Positions 9,236 to 18,241 of a stretch of DNA of 64,000 bases are shown here, one piece after another. Source of the DNA: Mesorhizobium sp. Root102 (GTDB lineage Bacteria; Pseudomonadota; Alphaproteobacteria; Rhizobiales; Rhizobiaceae). The position numbers and the translations under genes are program-made. The notes under the pieces were generated by a model. It was not told the DNA's origin. It did not search any database and worked only from the letters and a program-made list of their open reading frames with translations. The stretch's first letter is position 1. Every line of letters starts with the position of its first letter. The stretch covers positions 3,884 to 67,883 of the forward strand of contig NZ_LMCP01000007.1 of NCBI RefSeq assembly GCF_001425625.1. Direction: 5' to 3'.

Positions 9236-9404
9236 AACAACTCGGTATTTTTCAAGATATAGCTGCCTTGGCTGACGGGCACAACCTAAGAGCCGGATAT
9301 GCCGTGGTGCCACCAACGGATATGTCCGAGACAAGCGGACGGATTGTCGCTCCGTTGGCGAACGATTTGACAAACATATGAGGCCATGCCAAATTTGAAA
9401 AACC

Positions 9405-9427
9405 GAAACTGAGTACCATTTTTCGGG
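9405..9427 (+). promoter_or_regulatory. Operator-like site C, before the LivF-like ATPase
   Basis: GAAAC-TGA-GTACC followed by ATTTTTCGGG. The half-site spacing and the TTTTTCGGG tail match the other copies. It lies about 137 bases before the ATG at 9564, farther out than the other sites. Confidence 0.45.
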
Positions 9428-9563
9428 ACTTTGTTTCTCCTTGGGGCGGTATGCTGCAGGATAGAACGGCGAGCGGTATTATGTGCCTGACCAAAAGGGC
9501 CAAAGCCGCCGTGACCGCGGACTGCAGAAATGCCAGACGTGGTTTAATTTAGGGAGGTTGCAT

Positions 9564-10286
9564 ATGCTGGATATTAGGCAGGTCTTTGCCGGGTACGGCC
9601 GTCTTGCAGCCTTGAAGGGGATCAACCTTTCAGTTCAGCAGGGCGAGGTTGTGTTTGTCGTAGGCCCGAACGGCGCCGGAAAGTCCACATTGTTGAAGAC
9701 GATTGCCGGACTCATGTCTCCGACGTCGGGGGAGATCATTTTTCAAAATGCGCTGATCAACGGGAAGGCGCCCGAGCAGCTATGTCGAGCCGGCCTGGCG
9801 TTGATCCCCGAAGGCCGACACATCTTCAAGACTCTCACAGTTGAGGAGAACCTTGCGGTTGGCGCAATGATCCGAAGAAAATCGCATGCTCGAGATCAAG
9901 ATCTCGAACAGGTGCTGGACACTTTTCCGGTTCTGCGTGACCGATTCAAGGGAATAGCCGGCCATCTATCCGGTGGTGAGCAGCAACAGCTTGCCATCGC
10001 TCGGGCAATCCTGCAGCGGCCCGCGCTGCTGATGATCGATGAGCCTTCGCTGGGCTTGGCGCCATTGGTTATCGACCAGGTTTATGAGAGCCTGCGCAAG
10101 CTCAATTCCAACGGCCTAACGCTCCTCATTGTTGAACAGTCAACGGGCCGCATCATGGAATTGGCCTCCCGTATCTATGTTTTCCGCAACGGGCACGTCG
10201 TTCTTGAGGGGACGCCCGACAAGTTGTCCGACGGTGAAGCTGTTGAGGCAGCATATTTCGGTTTTACCGACGAAGCCGCGGCATAA
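9564..10286 (+). CDS. Branched-chain amino acid-type ABC transporter ATPase, LivF-like
   Basis: A 240-residue ATPase, the second nucleotide-binding subunit for the Liv-type importer. Walker A is GPNGAGKST (34-42), the signature is LSGGEQQQ, and Walker B is in LLMIDEPSLGLAP, with the LivF-typical LIPEGRHIF after the Q-loop. The ATG at 9564 has an AGGGAGGT ribosome site; the longer frame from 9483 does not. It is separated from the LivG/H/M genes by the dehydrogenase and iclR, yet carries the same operator-like motif upstream, which would keep the subunits co-regulated. Confidence 0.92.
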   Translation: MLDIRQVFAGYGRLAALKGINLSVQQGEVVFVVGPNGAGKSTLLKTIAGLMSPTSGEIIFQNALINGKAPEQLCRAGLALIPEGRHIFKTLTVEENLAVGAMIRRKSHARDQDLEQVLDTFPVLRDRFKGIAGHLSGGEQQQLAIARAILQRPALLMIDEPSLGLAPLVIDQVYESLRKLNSNGLTLLIVEQSTGRIMELASRIYVFRNGHVVLEGTPDKLSDGEAVEAAYFGFTDEAAA

Positions 10287-10505
10287 GGCGGACCCACGCG
10301 AGCGCCTTCATACGAGCTACATGATCGGCTAGGTCGCCAACTCGTAATACTCGCGACTATGTCTTGGGCGGGCGTCAAACGCTTCGTCGCCCGCTTTTTC
10401 CAGCGCTTTAATAGCTTTCCATAGGCGTTCAGTTGGACTGGCCAGGCCCGCACGGCGGGTCATCGATTGACAGCCGGTCAAGCTCGTGAAATGGTACTGT
10501 AAAAC

Positions 10506-10528
10506 GGATCTTAGTTCTGTTTTTCGGT
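10506..10528 (+). promoter_or_regulatory. Operator-like site D, before the BKACE gene
   Basis: GGATC-TTA-GTTCT followed by GTTTTTCGGT, ending 30 bases before the BKACE start. The right half-site and tail are strongly conserved relative to sites A and E. Confidence 0.5.
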
Positions 10529-10558
10529 ACTTATCAGCGACATGAGAGAGGCAGTGTC

Positions 10559-11443
10559 TTGGCAAAATCTGTGATTTTGACGTGCGCGGTGACGGGTGGC
10601 GACGACGTTGCCGGTAGATACCCGCAGGTGCCAATCACGCCCAAGCAGATTGCAAATTCTGCCATTGAGGCAGCCAAGGCCGGAGCCGCGATCGCTCACA
10701 TACATGTGCGCGATCCTGAAACCGGCAAGGCGAGCATGGAGCCCGATCTCTATCGAGAGGTGGTGGAACGAATTCGAGAATCCGATACCGACCTGGTCAT
10801 CAACCTTACCACAGGTCCTGGCGGGCGATTTGTCCCAAAGCTTGATGAGAGAAACGGCTTTGACGATGGGTCGAACGTTCGGCCCCCCGTCGAACGGGTT
10901 CGTCACGTAGTGGCCTTGAAGCCGGAAATCTGTAGCCTGGATATGGGCTCCCTGAATTTCGGTCGTGGTGCGCTCATCAACACGCCGAGCCAGATCGAGA
11001 TAATTGCGGCGGGAATTCGGGATGCCGGCGTCAAGCCGGAGCTTGAGATCTTCGAACCCGGCCATCTCGCGCTGGCAATGAAGATGATAGCCGACAAAGT
11101 GGTGCCCGAGGACGCCTTCTTTCAATTCGCAATGGGCATACCATGGGGCGCGCCGGCCACAGCCCAGATGCTCTCATACTTCCTGGGAGCTATGCCGCAT
11201 GGCACACGATGGTCGGCTTTCGGGGTCGGCAGACATGAGTTCTCGATGGTTGCGCAAGCACACCTTATGGGCGGTCATGTTAGGGTCGGTCTGGAAGACA
11301 ACTTTTACCTGGAGAAGGGTATCGAAGCGACATCCAACGCACAGCTCGTCGAGAAGGCCGCCACGATAATCAGGATTTTAGGTGGAGAACTCGCCACCCC
11401 CGCAGAAGCAAGAAACCAGCTCGGCGTGAAACGGAACGAGTAG
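10559..11443 (+). CDS. Beta-keto acid cleavage enzyme (BKACE, formerly DUF849)
   Basis: A 294-residue TIM-barrel enzyme. BKACE proteins use acetyl-CoA to split a beta-keto acid into acetoacetate and the CoA ester of the remainder, with a zinc ion held by an HxH pair and a distal residue. Here the pair is His47/His49 in AHIHVRDP, with EPGHLALA and the GVGRHE segment further on, all family features. The start is the TTG at 10559 after GAGAGAGG. Operator site D lies immediately upstream. In this cluster its natural feed would be the beta-keto acid made by the aminotransferase or the HyuAB-type enzyme downstream. The side-chain specificity cannot be read by eye. Confidence 0.9.
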   Translation: MAKSVILTCAVTGGDDVAGRYPQVPITPKQIANSAIEAAKAGAAIAHIHVRDPETGKASMEPDLYREVVERIRESDTDLVINLTTGPGGRFVPKLDERNGFDDGSNVRPPVERVRHVVALKPEICSLDMGSLNFGRGALINTPSQIEIIAAGIRDAGVKPELEIFEPGHLALAMKMIADKVVPEDAFFQFAMGIPWGAPATAQMLSYFLGAMPHGTRWSAFGVGRHEFSMVAQAHLMGGHVRVGLEDNFYLEKGIEATSNAQLVEKAATIIRILGGELATPAEARNQLGVKRNE

Positions 11444-11842
11444 CCCCCAAGATCCAGACCTGTATCGACATACTCGGGATAGTTTCGAGAGCCGATCGAC
11501 GGTGCCGAATTCTCGACGAGGATTGCTGTTCATGCCTTAGAGGGCAAGCCAAAGCGATCAGCACATCGACTCCGTCGACATACCCACTTCGTCAGGACAA
11601 GCAGCTCGTATCGGCAGCGCTTGAATCTCAATGTTCGGCTTTGACCGGCGCCAACTTCCCATTCCCAGATGCCGTCGCGCCTGTTTGCAGGCCGCGGCGC
11701 AATTTCCACCGAATCCCACGACCAGTCGAAACCGGTCCGGCTTGAAACCGCTCATTGACAAATTCCAGCAATTCTGGTTTCATATCATTTATTAGAACAA
11801 AGTTCTGATTTTCGGAAAAAGTCTCCTGCTAGGTGGGCTGTC
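11444..11842. promoter_or_regulatory. Intergenic region ahead of the hyuA operon
   Basis: About 400 bases. The last 50 carry operator site E and the hyuA ribosome site AGGTGGG (11831-11837). In the remainder I see no gene or clear terminator. Confidence 0.5.
11794..11816 (+). promoter_or_regulatory. Operator-like site E, before hyuA
   Basis: AGAAC-AAA-GTTCT, a perfect 5+5 inverted repeat, followed by GATTTTCGGA. It is nearly identical to site A and ends 26 bases before the hyuA ATG. Confidence 0.6.
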
Positions 11843-13867
11843 ATGAGCATAAGCGTTGGTGTGGATGTCGGCGGCACGTTCACGGATTTCTTCCTGATAG
11901 ACTCCAAAAGCTCGACGTTTCGCACGGCAAAAGTGCCGACCACGGTCGACGATCGCTCGCGCGGCTTCCTGGCGGGGCTGGAAGCGCTCGATGCACGGCC
12001 CGAAGCAATCGATTGGCTTATTCATGGGACTACCGCGGGCACTAACGCGGTTCTTGAGCGAAAGGGCGCACGTTGCGGGTTGATTACCACTCAAGGCTTC
12101 CGCGACGTTCTGGAGATCGGCCGAAGGACCAGGCCGAACGCCTATGGTCTTTCAGGTACATTCGAGCCGCTCATAGAACGCGATCTGCGCCTGGAGGTCG
12201 CTGAGCGGATTGATGCAAAAGGTAACGTCATCACCGCTTTGGATGAAGAAGGGGTGCGCGCCACCGCCAGCCGCCTGCTAGAGATGGGCGCTGAAGCCGT
12301 CGTCGTGATGTTCTTACACTCTTATATCAACGAACAACACGAGGCTCGCGCGGCCGAAATCTTGCGTGAGATGTGGCCGAATGAGCATGTCGTTGCCAGT
12401 CACGAAGTGATGCGCGAGATGCGGGAATTCGAGCGCACAAGCACCGCGGCGATACATGCATCAATTGGGCCGGTGGTCAGCCGTTACATTTCCGACGTCG
12501 CCGCCCAGTTGAAACAGCGGGGGTTCAAAAAGGAATTGCTCGTCATGCAGGCCAATGGCGGCATGATGGCGTCGTCGCTGGTGAGTCGCCACGCCGTTCA
12601 CACGGTCATGTCGGGACCCGCCGCCGGTGTTCTGGCTGCTGCCGCCATCGCAAGGCACGCTTCCATCGATAATCTTGTCACCGGAGACATGGGTGGCACG
12701 AGTTTCGACGTTGCGATCATTGCAAATGGGGAACCGATAATCTCCGCGGAGAAAGATCTGGCATACTCCGTGCCAATTCGAATTCCCATGATTGACATCC
12801 ATACCGTTGGAGCAGGCGGCGGAAGCATTGCCCGCCTGGACAAAGCAGGCATGATACGTGTGGGGCCTGAAAGCGCGGCTTCCTTCCCCGGGCCAATTGG
12901 ATTTGGGCGCGGTGGCACCGAGCCAACCATCACCGACGCCAATTTCCTGCTTGGACGGCTTAATCCGCACGCAATTACCGGCTCGTCGAAGGATGCCCCG
13001 CTCGACCGGATCGCCTCGATCCTTGAAGAAAGGATCGGCCGATTACTTGGATTTGATGGATATGAGGCCGCTGCGGCGATCCTCGAAGTAGCGAATGCCG
13101 AGCTCGCAGGGGCGATCCGACTGGTATTGATCGAGAAGGGGCATGATCCCAGGGATTTCGCCTTGATGCCATTTGGTGGCGCAGGGCCCTTGCATGCCGT
13201 GGCAATCGCGCGCGAGTTGAACATTCCTCGCGTTCTGGTGCCGCGCTATCCTGGCCTGAATTCGGCCCTGGGATGCGTTCTCGCTGACGTTCGTCACGAC
13301 TTTGTCCAGACCGTCAACGAAGTGCTTTCCAACGTTGACCCCGCTACGATTGAAGGAATCCTGCATGCCCAGGAGCAGGCCGGTCGCGATTTACTGGCGC
13401 AAGAAAAGGTGAGCGTCACCCGGGTCGAAATTATGCACGAGTTCGACTTGCTTTTCCGTGGCCAATCGCATGCGCTGCGTGTCGCGATGCCGGGATCCAG
13501 CTTCGACCCGGAGGCTTTGCACGAAACCTTCGTGGCCAAGTACAAGGCCCGCTACGACCTGTCTCTTCCAGAAATGCGCCCCATGCTGGTGAATGTGCGC
13601 ACATCAATTACGGGCGTTCGCGAGCGTATCGATTTGCAGATCTTCAAGCCGCAGCCCGGGACGATCGAAGATGCGGTGACCGGTTCGCGGGATGTGTATT
13701 TCGATGGAATGTGGCTGAGAACCCCGACCTATGTCCGGGAGAAGTTGCCTGAAGGCGCCGTCATCGAAGGTCCCGCTATCGTAGAGCAGCCAGACAGCAC
13801 ACTAGTCCTGAACCCAGGGTCTACAGCCCATGTCGACAATATCGGCAACATTCTCGTCTACGTGTAA
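11843..13867 (+). CDS. hyuA: Hydantoinase/oxoprolinase family, HyuA-type ATP-binding subunit
   Basis: A 674-residue protein of the HyuA/acetone carboxylase beta family. The N-terminal GVDVGGTFTDFFLID (about 5-19) and the GDMGGTSFDVA motif near residue 288 are the two phosphate loops of its actin-like ATPase fold; IHTVGAGGGSI and the PFGGAGPLHA box complete the family pattern. With HyuB it would use ATP to activate an amide-ring substrate (hydantoinase, 5-oxoprolinase) or a ketone enolate for carboxylation (acetone or acetophenone carboxylase). Family membership alone does not decide between them. The start has an AGGTGGG site six bases upstream and sits behind operator E. hyuB follows 30 bases after the stop. 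Confidence 0.92.
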   Translation: MSISVGVDVGGTFTDFFLIDSKSSTFRTAKVPTTVDDRSRGFLAGLEALDARPEAIDWLIHGTTAGTNAVLERKGARCGLITTQGFRDVLEIGRRTRPNAYGLSGTFEPLIERDLRLEVAERIDAKGNVITALDEEGVRATASRLLEMGAEAVVVMFLHSYINEQHEARAAEILREMWPNEHVVASHEVMREMREFERTSTAAIHASIGPVVSRYISDVAAQLKQRGFKKELLVMQANGGMMASSLVSRHAVHTVMSGPAAGVLAAAAIARHASIDNLVTGDMGGTSFDVAIIANGEPIISAEKDLAYSVPIRIPMIDIHTVGAGGGSIARLDKAGMIRVGPESAASFPGPIGFGRGGTEPTITDANFLLGRLNPHAITGSSKDAPLDRIASILEERIGRLLGFDGYEAAAAILEVANAELAGAIRLVLIEKGHDPRDFALMPFGGAGPLHAVAIARELNIPRVLVPRYPGLNSALGCVLADVRHDFVQTVNEVLSNVDPATIEGILHAQEQAGRDLLAQEKVSVTRVEIMHEFDLLFRGQSHALRVAMPGSSFDPEALHETFVAKYKARYDLSLPEMRPMLVNVRTSITGVRERIDLQIFKPQPGTIEDAVTGSRDVYFDGMWLRTPTYVREKLPEGAVIEGPAIVEQPDSTLVLNPGSTAHVDNIGNILVYV

Positions 13868-13897
13868 CCCAAAGCAACTCCGCTTGAGGAAAATGAG

Positions 13898-15568
13898 ATG
13901 TCTGAAGCAGCACTCCGTCAAGAGAAGCCCTCCGGGCCGGTGAACGTCGATCCGGTGACGCTTACTGTTGTTGAGAAGGGGCTTCAGCAGGTCTGCACGG
14001 AAATGGACCTGGTCCATGAGAAGACGTCATTTTCACCCATTATCTCCGAGGCTTACGACCGAGCCAACGGCATCTATCACCGTCAGGACGGGCGGATGAT
14101 AGCTCAGGGCGAACTTGGACTGCCGATCTTTCTCGGCCAACTGGCTGTCACAACGAACGCCGTGATCAAACTGCGAGATGATCTCGAAGACGGAGACATC
14201 GTCATTGTGAATGATCCATATCTGGGCGGTTCACATCTCATGGATGTGCGGATGGTGCGTCCATTTTTCTACAAGGGACGTTTGTGGGCTTACCTGTCCA
14301 ATGTTGGCCATTGGCGAGATACTGGCGGCGTCGTCCCAGGTGGGTTCACGACAAAGTCGACTGAAATCCACCAGGAAGGACTGCGCATACCGCCGGTGAA
14401 ACTGGTGAAGAAAGGCGCAATAGAGAACGACATTCTCCAGTTCATCCTCGCCAACATTCGCGTTCCCTCGGACTCGCTTGGCGACGTAAAGGCCCAGATC
14501 GCGGCGCTCGGAGCCGGTGCGAGGCGCCTGACTGCCTTGCTCGACCGATATGGCGAGGAAATTGTCGACAGCGCGATCGCCGAGCTTGAGCTCCGCTCGG
14601 AACGGCTCATGCGGTCGCATATTGAAACTATTCCCGACGGAACATATGGGGGCGTCGCATTTGTAGACAGCGACGGGGTTGTTAACGAGCCTCTCGAAAT
14701 TCGCGCAAGCGTTGAGGTATCTGGCTCCGACATTCATGTCGATTTCGAGGGTTCAAGCCAGCCTTGTGAGGGGCCGATGAACACGGTGTGGGCGACGACG
14801 CTCAGCGCTGTCTATATCGCGCTGAAACACATCTTTCCTGATGTGCCAATGAACGCGGGATGCTTTCGCCCAATCATGGTCCGTGAGCCACACGGAACAT
14901 TCCTCTATGCGGAATATCCAAGGCCGACCGCCGGGTCAGCCGCCGAGGTTTCCCAGCGCATCATCGAAGCGATACTGCTCGCACTTGCTCCTGCTATCCC
15001 TGACAAAATTTTTGCGGCACCCGCTGGAACGAGCGGCAATCTCAGCCTTGGCGGCATCGATCCAGACACTGGGGAGCCGTACGTGATGTACAATTTCTCA
15101 GGCGGCGGCTACGGAGGATGGTGGGCCGGCGACGGCATAAGCAATGGATGCGCCACTATCGGAATCTCGAAGAGCCAGCCCGTTGAGGTGCTCGAGCTTC
15201 GACATCCGGTTCTTTTCGAACACTATTCGCTTCGCGAAGGATCTGCCGGCCCCGGAAAGTACAGAGGTGGCCTTGGTGTGAGCTACCGTATGAAGATGCT
15301 GCGCGGAACCGGCACCGCATCATTCCTCATGGACCATGGGAGGCAAGGTCCCCCGGGCACTCTTGGGGGGCAGGCAGGTGCTCCTAACAAGATCGTTATC
15401 TCGCGCGGTGGAAAGATCGAAGTCCCTGAGCATCTTTCCAAGGGGGAGGGTTACGTGTTGCGACCTGGAGACTGGATCGACGTCAATACCCCCGGCGGCG
15501 GCGGGTACGGAGACCCGAATGAGCGGGACCCGGCCCGGCTCGAGCGGGATAGGAGAAATGGCTACTAA
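13898..15568 (+). CDS. hyuB: Hydantoinase B/oxoprolinase family, HyuB-type subunit
   Basis: A 556-residue partner of HyuA. The N-terminal DPVTLTVVEKGLQQVC and the early FSPIISEAYDRANGIY match the HyuB opening. The FGGY-like middle segment YNFSGGGYGGWWAGDG and the GGLGVSYR and TPGGGGYGDP motifs near the end are diagnostic. In ketone carboxylases the corresponding alpha subunit carries the metal site; in hydantoinases it completes the ring-opening centre. No small gamma subunit of the acetone carboxylase type is found next to it, so either an acetophenone carboxylase-like or a hydantoinase-like complex is more plausible than acetone carboxylase. Ribosome site GAGGA lies before the ATG at 13898. 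Confidence 0.92.
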   Translation: MSEAALRQEKPSGPVNVDPVTLTVVEKGLQQVCTEMDLVHEKTSFSPIISEAYDRANGIYHRQDGRMIAQGELGLPIFLGQLAVTTNAVIKLRDDLEDGDIVIVNDPYLGGSHLMDVRMVRPFFYKGRLWAYLSNVGHWRDTGGVVPGGFTTKSTEIHQEGLRIPPVKLVKKGAIENDILQFILANIRVPSDSLGDVKAQIAALGAGARRLTALLDRYGEEIVDSAIAELELRSERLMRSHIETIPDGTYGGVAFVDSDGVVNEPLEIRASVEVSGSDIHVDFEGSSQPCEGPMNTVWATTLSAVYIALKHIFPDVPMNAGCFRPIMVREPHGTFLYAEYPRPTAGSAAEVSQRIIEAILLALAPAIPDKIFAAPAGTSGNLSLGGIDPDTGEPYVMYNFSGGGYGGWWAGDGISNGCATIGISKSQPVEVLELRHPVLFEHYSLREGSAGPGKYRGGLGVSYRMKMLRGTGTASFLMDHGRQGPPGTLGGQAGAPNKIVISRGGKIEVPEHLSKGEGYVLRPGDWIDVNTPGGGGYGDPNERDPARLERDRRNGY

Positions 15569-15678
15569 GAGCGCAGCGCGGGGAGTGGCGAATACCGGAT
15601 GATCCCGTGCCTCGCACTGGCGGTTTTGACGTCCCTCGGCTTGATTGAACGCTCTAGAGACGAATTTTGACAGGACCA

Positions 15679-17025
15679 ATGAACATGCGGTCGAACGGTT
15701 GCGCTACACAACAGCTCCGAGACTCCACCGAGCGATTAAGACGCGACTTCGCCGCAAGGAACCCGCGAAGCGAGAACGCGGCGGTGGAGGCGCGGGGCGC
15801 ACTTCCCGGAGGCAGTACGCGCTCGGTCCTTTTCTACGAACCCTTTCCGCTGACGATGATCGCTGGACAGGGAGCCGAAGTCACGGATTTGGATGGGCAC
15901 GATTACATCGATTTCGTAGGCGAGTTTTCTGCCGGCCTATATGGCCATTCGGACCCGGCAATCCGCGAGGCGATTGTCGAGGCGTTGGATGGCGGCATTG
16001 TCCTGGCCGCGCCCAACAAATACGAGGCGAGGCTTGCGCAGGTCATAAAAGAGCGTTTCGCAAGCATGGAACTGCTCCGCTTCTGCAATTCAGGGACCGA
16101 AGCAAACATTCTTGCGTTGCTTACTGCTCGGCACTTCACGCAAAGGCAAAAAATCATGGTCTTCGATGGTGCATACCATGGAGGGGTCCTTGTCTTCGCC
16201 AACGCCGGAAGCCCGATCAATCTTCCCTTCGACTACGTAGTCGCGCCGTACAACGACTGCGAAGCAGCCACGCTCCTGATACGACAGAACGCTGCTGAGC
16301 TGGCGGCTGTTATCGTCGAACCAATCCTCGGCGCTGCCGGCAATATTCCAGGAGGGCGCGATTTTCTGCAGACGCTGCGGAGGGAGACGCAAGCCGGGGG
16401 CTCGCTGCTTATCTTCGACGAGGTCAAGACATCACGCTGCGGAGCGGGTGGCATGCAAGGGCAGCTCGATATTCGGCCAGACTTGACCACGCTCGGCAAG
16501 TATTTGGGCGGGGGGCTGCCTACGGGTGCGTTCGGGGGACGATCCGACATCATGGAAGCATACAACCCTTATAGGGCCGATGCTCTGCGTCACGCCGGTA
16601 CGTTCAACAACAATGTCTGCACGATGGCCGCCGGTCTTGCCGGACTGACCAAGGTGTTCACTCCGCAGCGTGCAGACGCATTCCACGAGGAGGGCGAAGC
16701 GATGCGCCGAGGCTTGCAGACTTATGTCGAGAGCCGTGGCGTTCCCCTACAATTTTGCGGGCATGGGTCCTTTTTTACAATGCATCTAGGCGCGAACGTG
16801 CTCCAAAGGGCTGCACAGGTAACGCCCTTGAGCCGGCAGGTCGGACAACTCTTCCACATGTATGGGCTGCTCAATGGTCTGGCCATCGCCGGGCGCGGAG
16901 ACTTCTACCAATCTCTCCCAATGACCAGCGCCCACCGTGAACAAGCCTTCAGGGTCGTCACTGAGTTTATTTCCGAGTTTGGAAATCTGATTTCGGACGT
17001 GGCTGACGAGAATCTGCCCAATTAG
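15679..17025 (+). CDS. Class III aminotransferase, beta-amino acid (beta-phenylalanine) aminotransferase-like
   Basis: A 448-residue fold-type I PLP enzyme of the glutamate-1-semialdehyde aminomutase branch. The Schiff-base lysine is Lys274 in TTLGKYLGGG, with the pyridine-binding Asp247 in IFDEVKTS and phosphate-binding SGTEAN at 138-143. The N-terminal GGSTRSVLFYEPFPL and HAGTFNNNVCTMAAG match, as I recall, the beta-phenylalanine aminotransferases of Variovorax and Mesorhizobium, whose substrate pocket is formed in part by the SVLFY region. True GSAM enzymes have a different segment there. Such enzymes move the amino group of a beta-amino acid to 2-oxoglutarate or pyruvate and give a beta-keto acid, the BKACE substrate type. 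Start ATG 15679 follows CAGGAC; a TTG at 15667 is possible. Confidence 0.85.
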   Translation: MNMRSNGCATQQLRDSTERLRRDFAARNPRSENAAVEARGALPGGSTRSVLFYEPFPLTMIAGQGAEVTDLDGHDYIDFVGEFSAGLYGHSDPAIREAIVEALDGGIVLAAPNKYEARLAQVIKERFASMELLRFCNSGTEANILALLTARHFTQRQKIMVFDGAYHGGVLVFANAGSPINLPFDYVVAPYNDCEAATLLIRQNAAELAAVIVEPILGAAGNIPGGRDFLQTLRRETQAGGSLLIFDEVKTSRCGAGGMQGQLDIRPDLTTLGKYLGGGLPTGAFGGRSDIMEAYNPYRADALRHAGTFNNNVCTMAAGLAGLTKVFTPQRADAFHEEGEAMRRGLQTYVESRGVPLQFCGHGSFFTMHLGANVLQRAAQVTPLSRQVGQLFHMYGLLNGLAIAGRGDFYQSLPMTSAHREQAFRVVTEFISEFGNLISDVADENLPN

Positions 17026-17064
17026 CCGATGGCAGTTAAAATCGGCGCGCAGGAGACAAGTAAG

Positions 17065-17520
17065 ATGGATGAGGTCTTGGCGAGGCAAGCCTTCGACACT
17101 GCTCTGGACGAGCACAGGCCCGAGTTCGGGACATTTTTCCTGGCGCGCTTGCTTGGCCTGAAAATCTCGTATCCGGACGAGACGTGTGTCATCGAGTTTC
17201 CTGTTCGGGACTTCCTATTCAATCCGCAGGGGTCGCTGCATGGTGGTGTAATTGCGACCGTGATGGACATATCGATGGGGCATTTACTGCGTCATGCCTA
17301 CGGTGGCGCCGGCGCGACACTGGAAATGAAGCTTCAGTACTTGAGCGCCCTGAAGACGGGATCGGCCACATGCATAGCCAAGTTCCTGCGACGCGGGAGA
17401 AGCATTGCATTCCTGGAGTCCAGACTGAATGATGCCAATGGCAATCTGTCAGCCGTCGCGACTTCGACATGGAAATGCAGCCCAAGCGCCGACCCGACTG
17501 ACGGGAAAAGGGTGCCCTGA
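17065..17520 (+). CDS. PaaI-type hotdog-fold acyl-CoA thioesterase
   Basis: About 151 residues with a single hotdog domain. NPQGSLHGGVIATVMDISMG carries the HGG-V-A-D signature of PaaI/YdiI thioesterases, which hydrolyse aryl- or acyl-CoA esters to the free acid and CoA. The start at 17065 is preferred over 17029 because AGGAG stands nine bases upstream and the extra residues are not family-like. It follows the aminotransferase gene closely and ends the catabolic operon. It could release the acyl group from the CoA ester made by BKACE. Confidence 0.85.
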   Translation: MDEVLARQAFDTALDEHRPEFGTFFLARLLGLKISYPDETCVIEFPVRDFLFNPQGSLHGGVIATVMDISMGHLLRHAYGGAGATLEMKLQYLSALKTGSATCIAKFLRRGRSIAFLESRLNDANGNLSAVATSTWKCSPSADPTDGKRVP

Positions 17521-17842
17521 TCGAACCCAGTTCGCCAAATGATGCTCCCTGCACTCCCTGAGGACGCATGCATTCCGGGCGTTGGGAGGCGCCGGAATCG
17601 GGCGCCGCCTGGAGGTTCGCGGTAGGCATGACCTTTGCCGAGCGCCTCTGAGGACGCGATCCAATCCCGCTCTTCGGTAATGGCTGCCTGGTCCATCCCC
17701 GGATCTTCCACGATCAACCCGCTGGGGGTCGGCTAGCAAGCTGCCGCCGCTCGGCTTCGCATTCGCGGTGATCGCGACCGGGGCCGGACACTGACGGAGC
17801 CATCGAGCGGGAATTGGCCCGCTCCAAAGATGGAGCCCTCGG
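17521..17842. other. Boundary region between catabolic cargo and plasmid block
   Basis: About 320 bases with no convincing gene. GC-rich, with short inverted-repeat stretches; the point where the catabolic cluster joins the conjugative element backbone probably lies here. Confidence 0.4.
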
Positions 17843-18025
17843 ATGTCTCAAGACCTTTCCCTTGCGCAGAACCACGCCTTCCACCTCGCCCGCACCCTTA
17901 TGGTCCCGGTCACGCTCTTCAGGTCCGGTGGTGAACTCGGTGTTCTCCCGAGCGACGAGCTCGAAGATGGCGAGGTCGAAACCATCGCCGAATTCGATCC
18001 CTTCCAGTATGGGCCGGCTCATTGA
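17843..18025 (+). CDS. Small conserved-looking hypothetical protein
   Basis: A 60-residue acidic frame with a VPVTLFRSGGELGVLPSDELEDGEVETIAEFDP core. The composition looks like a folded small protein rather than a shadow frame, and it opens the run of plasmid-type genes. I do not recognise a named family; similar short proteins occur near TOPRIM and DUF1419 genes on rhizobial plasmids as I recall. There is only a weak ribosome site before the ATG. Confidence 0.45.
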   Translation: MSQDLSLAQNHAFHLARTLMVPVTLFRSGGELGVLPSDELEDGEVETIAEFDPFQYGPAH

Positions 18026-18241
18026 GCCGGCTTCCTCTTCCCCAGGTGCCGCTTGCGAGCAGCGGCGGCAAGGGAAGCTGCGCCGCGGCTCGCAAGCGGC
18101 GATCGGCGCAAGGCGCACGATAGCTCATCTTGCCAGCCGCGCCCCTGCCTCCTTTGCTCTTCGCGGCGTCCAGAAGCGATCCCGCAAGGTGCGGGGAAAG
18201 GAAACCGGAAGGAAGGCGGCCGCGAGAGCGCCGGCAAGACA

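Larger units (their letters stand above)
9193..9563. promoter_or_regulatory. Divergent control region between iclR and the second ABC ATPase gene
   Basis: About 370 bases without a convincing gene, holding operator-like sites on each strand (9215-9235 and 9405-9427). Two promoters facing apart are expected here. Confidence 0.6.
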
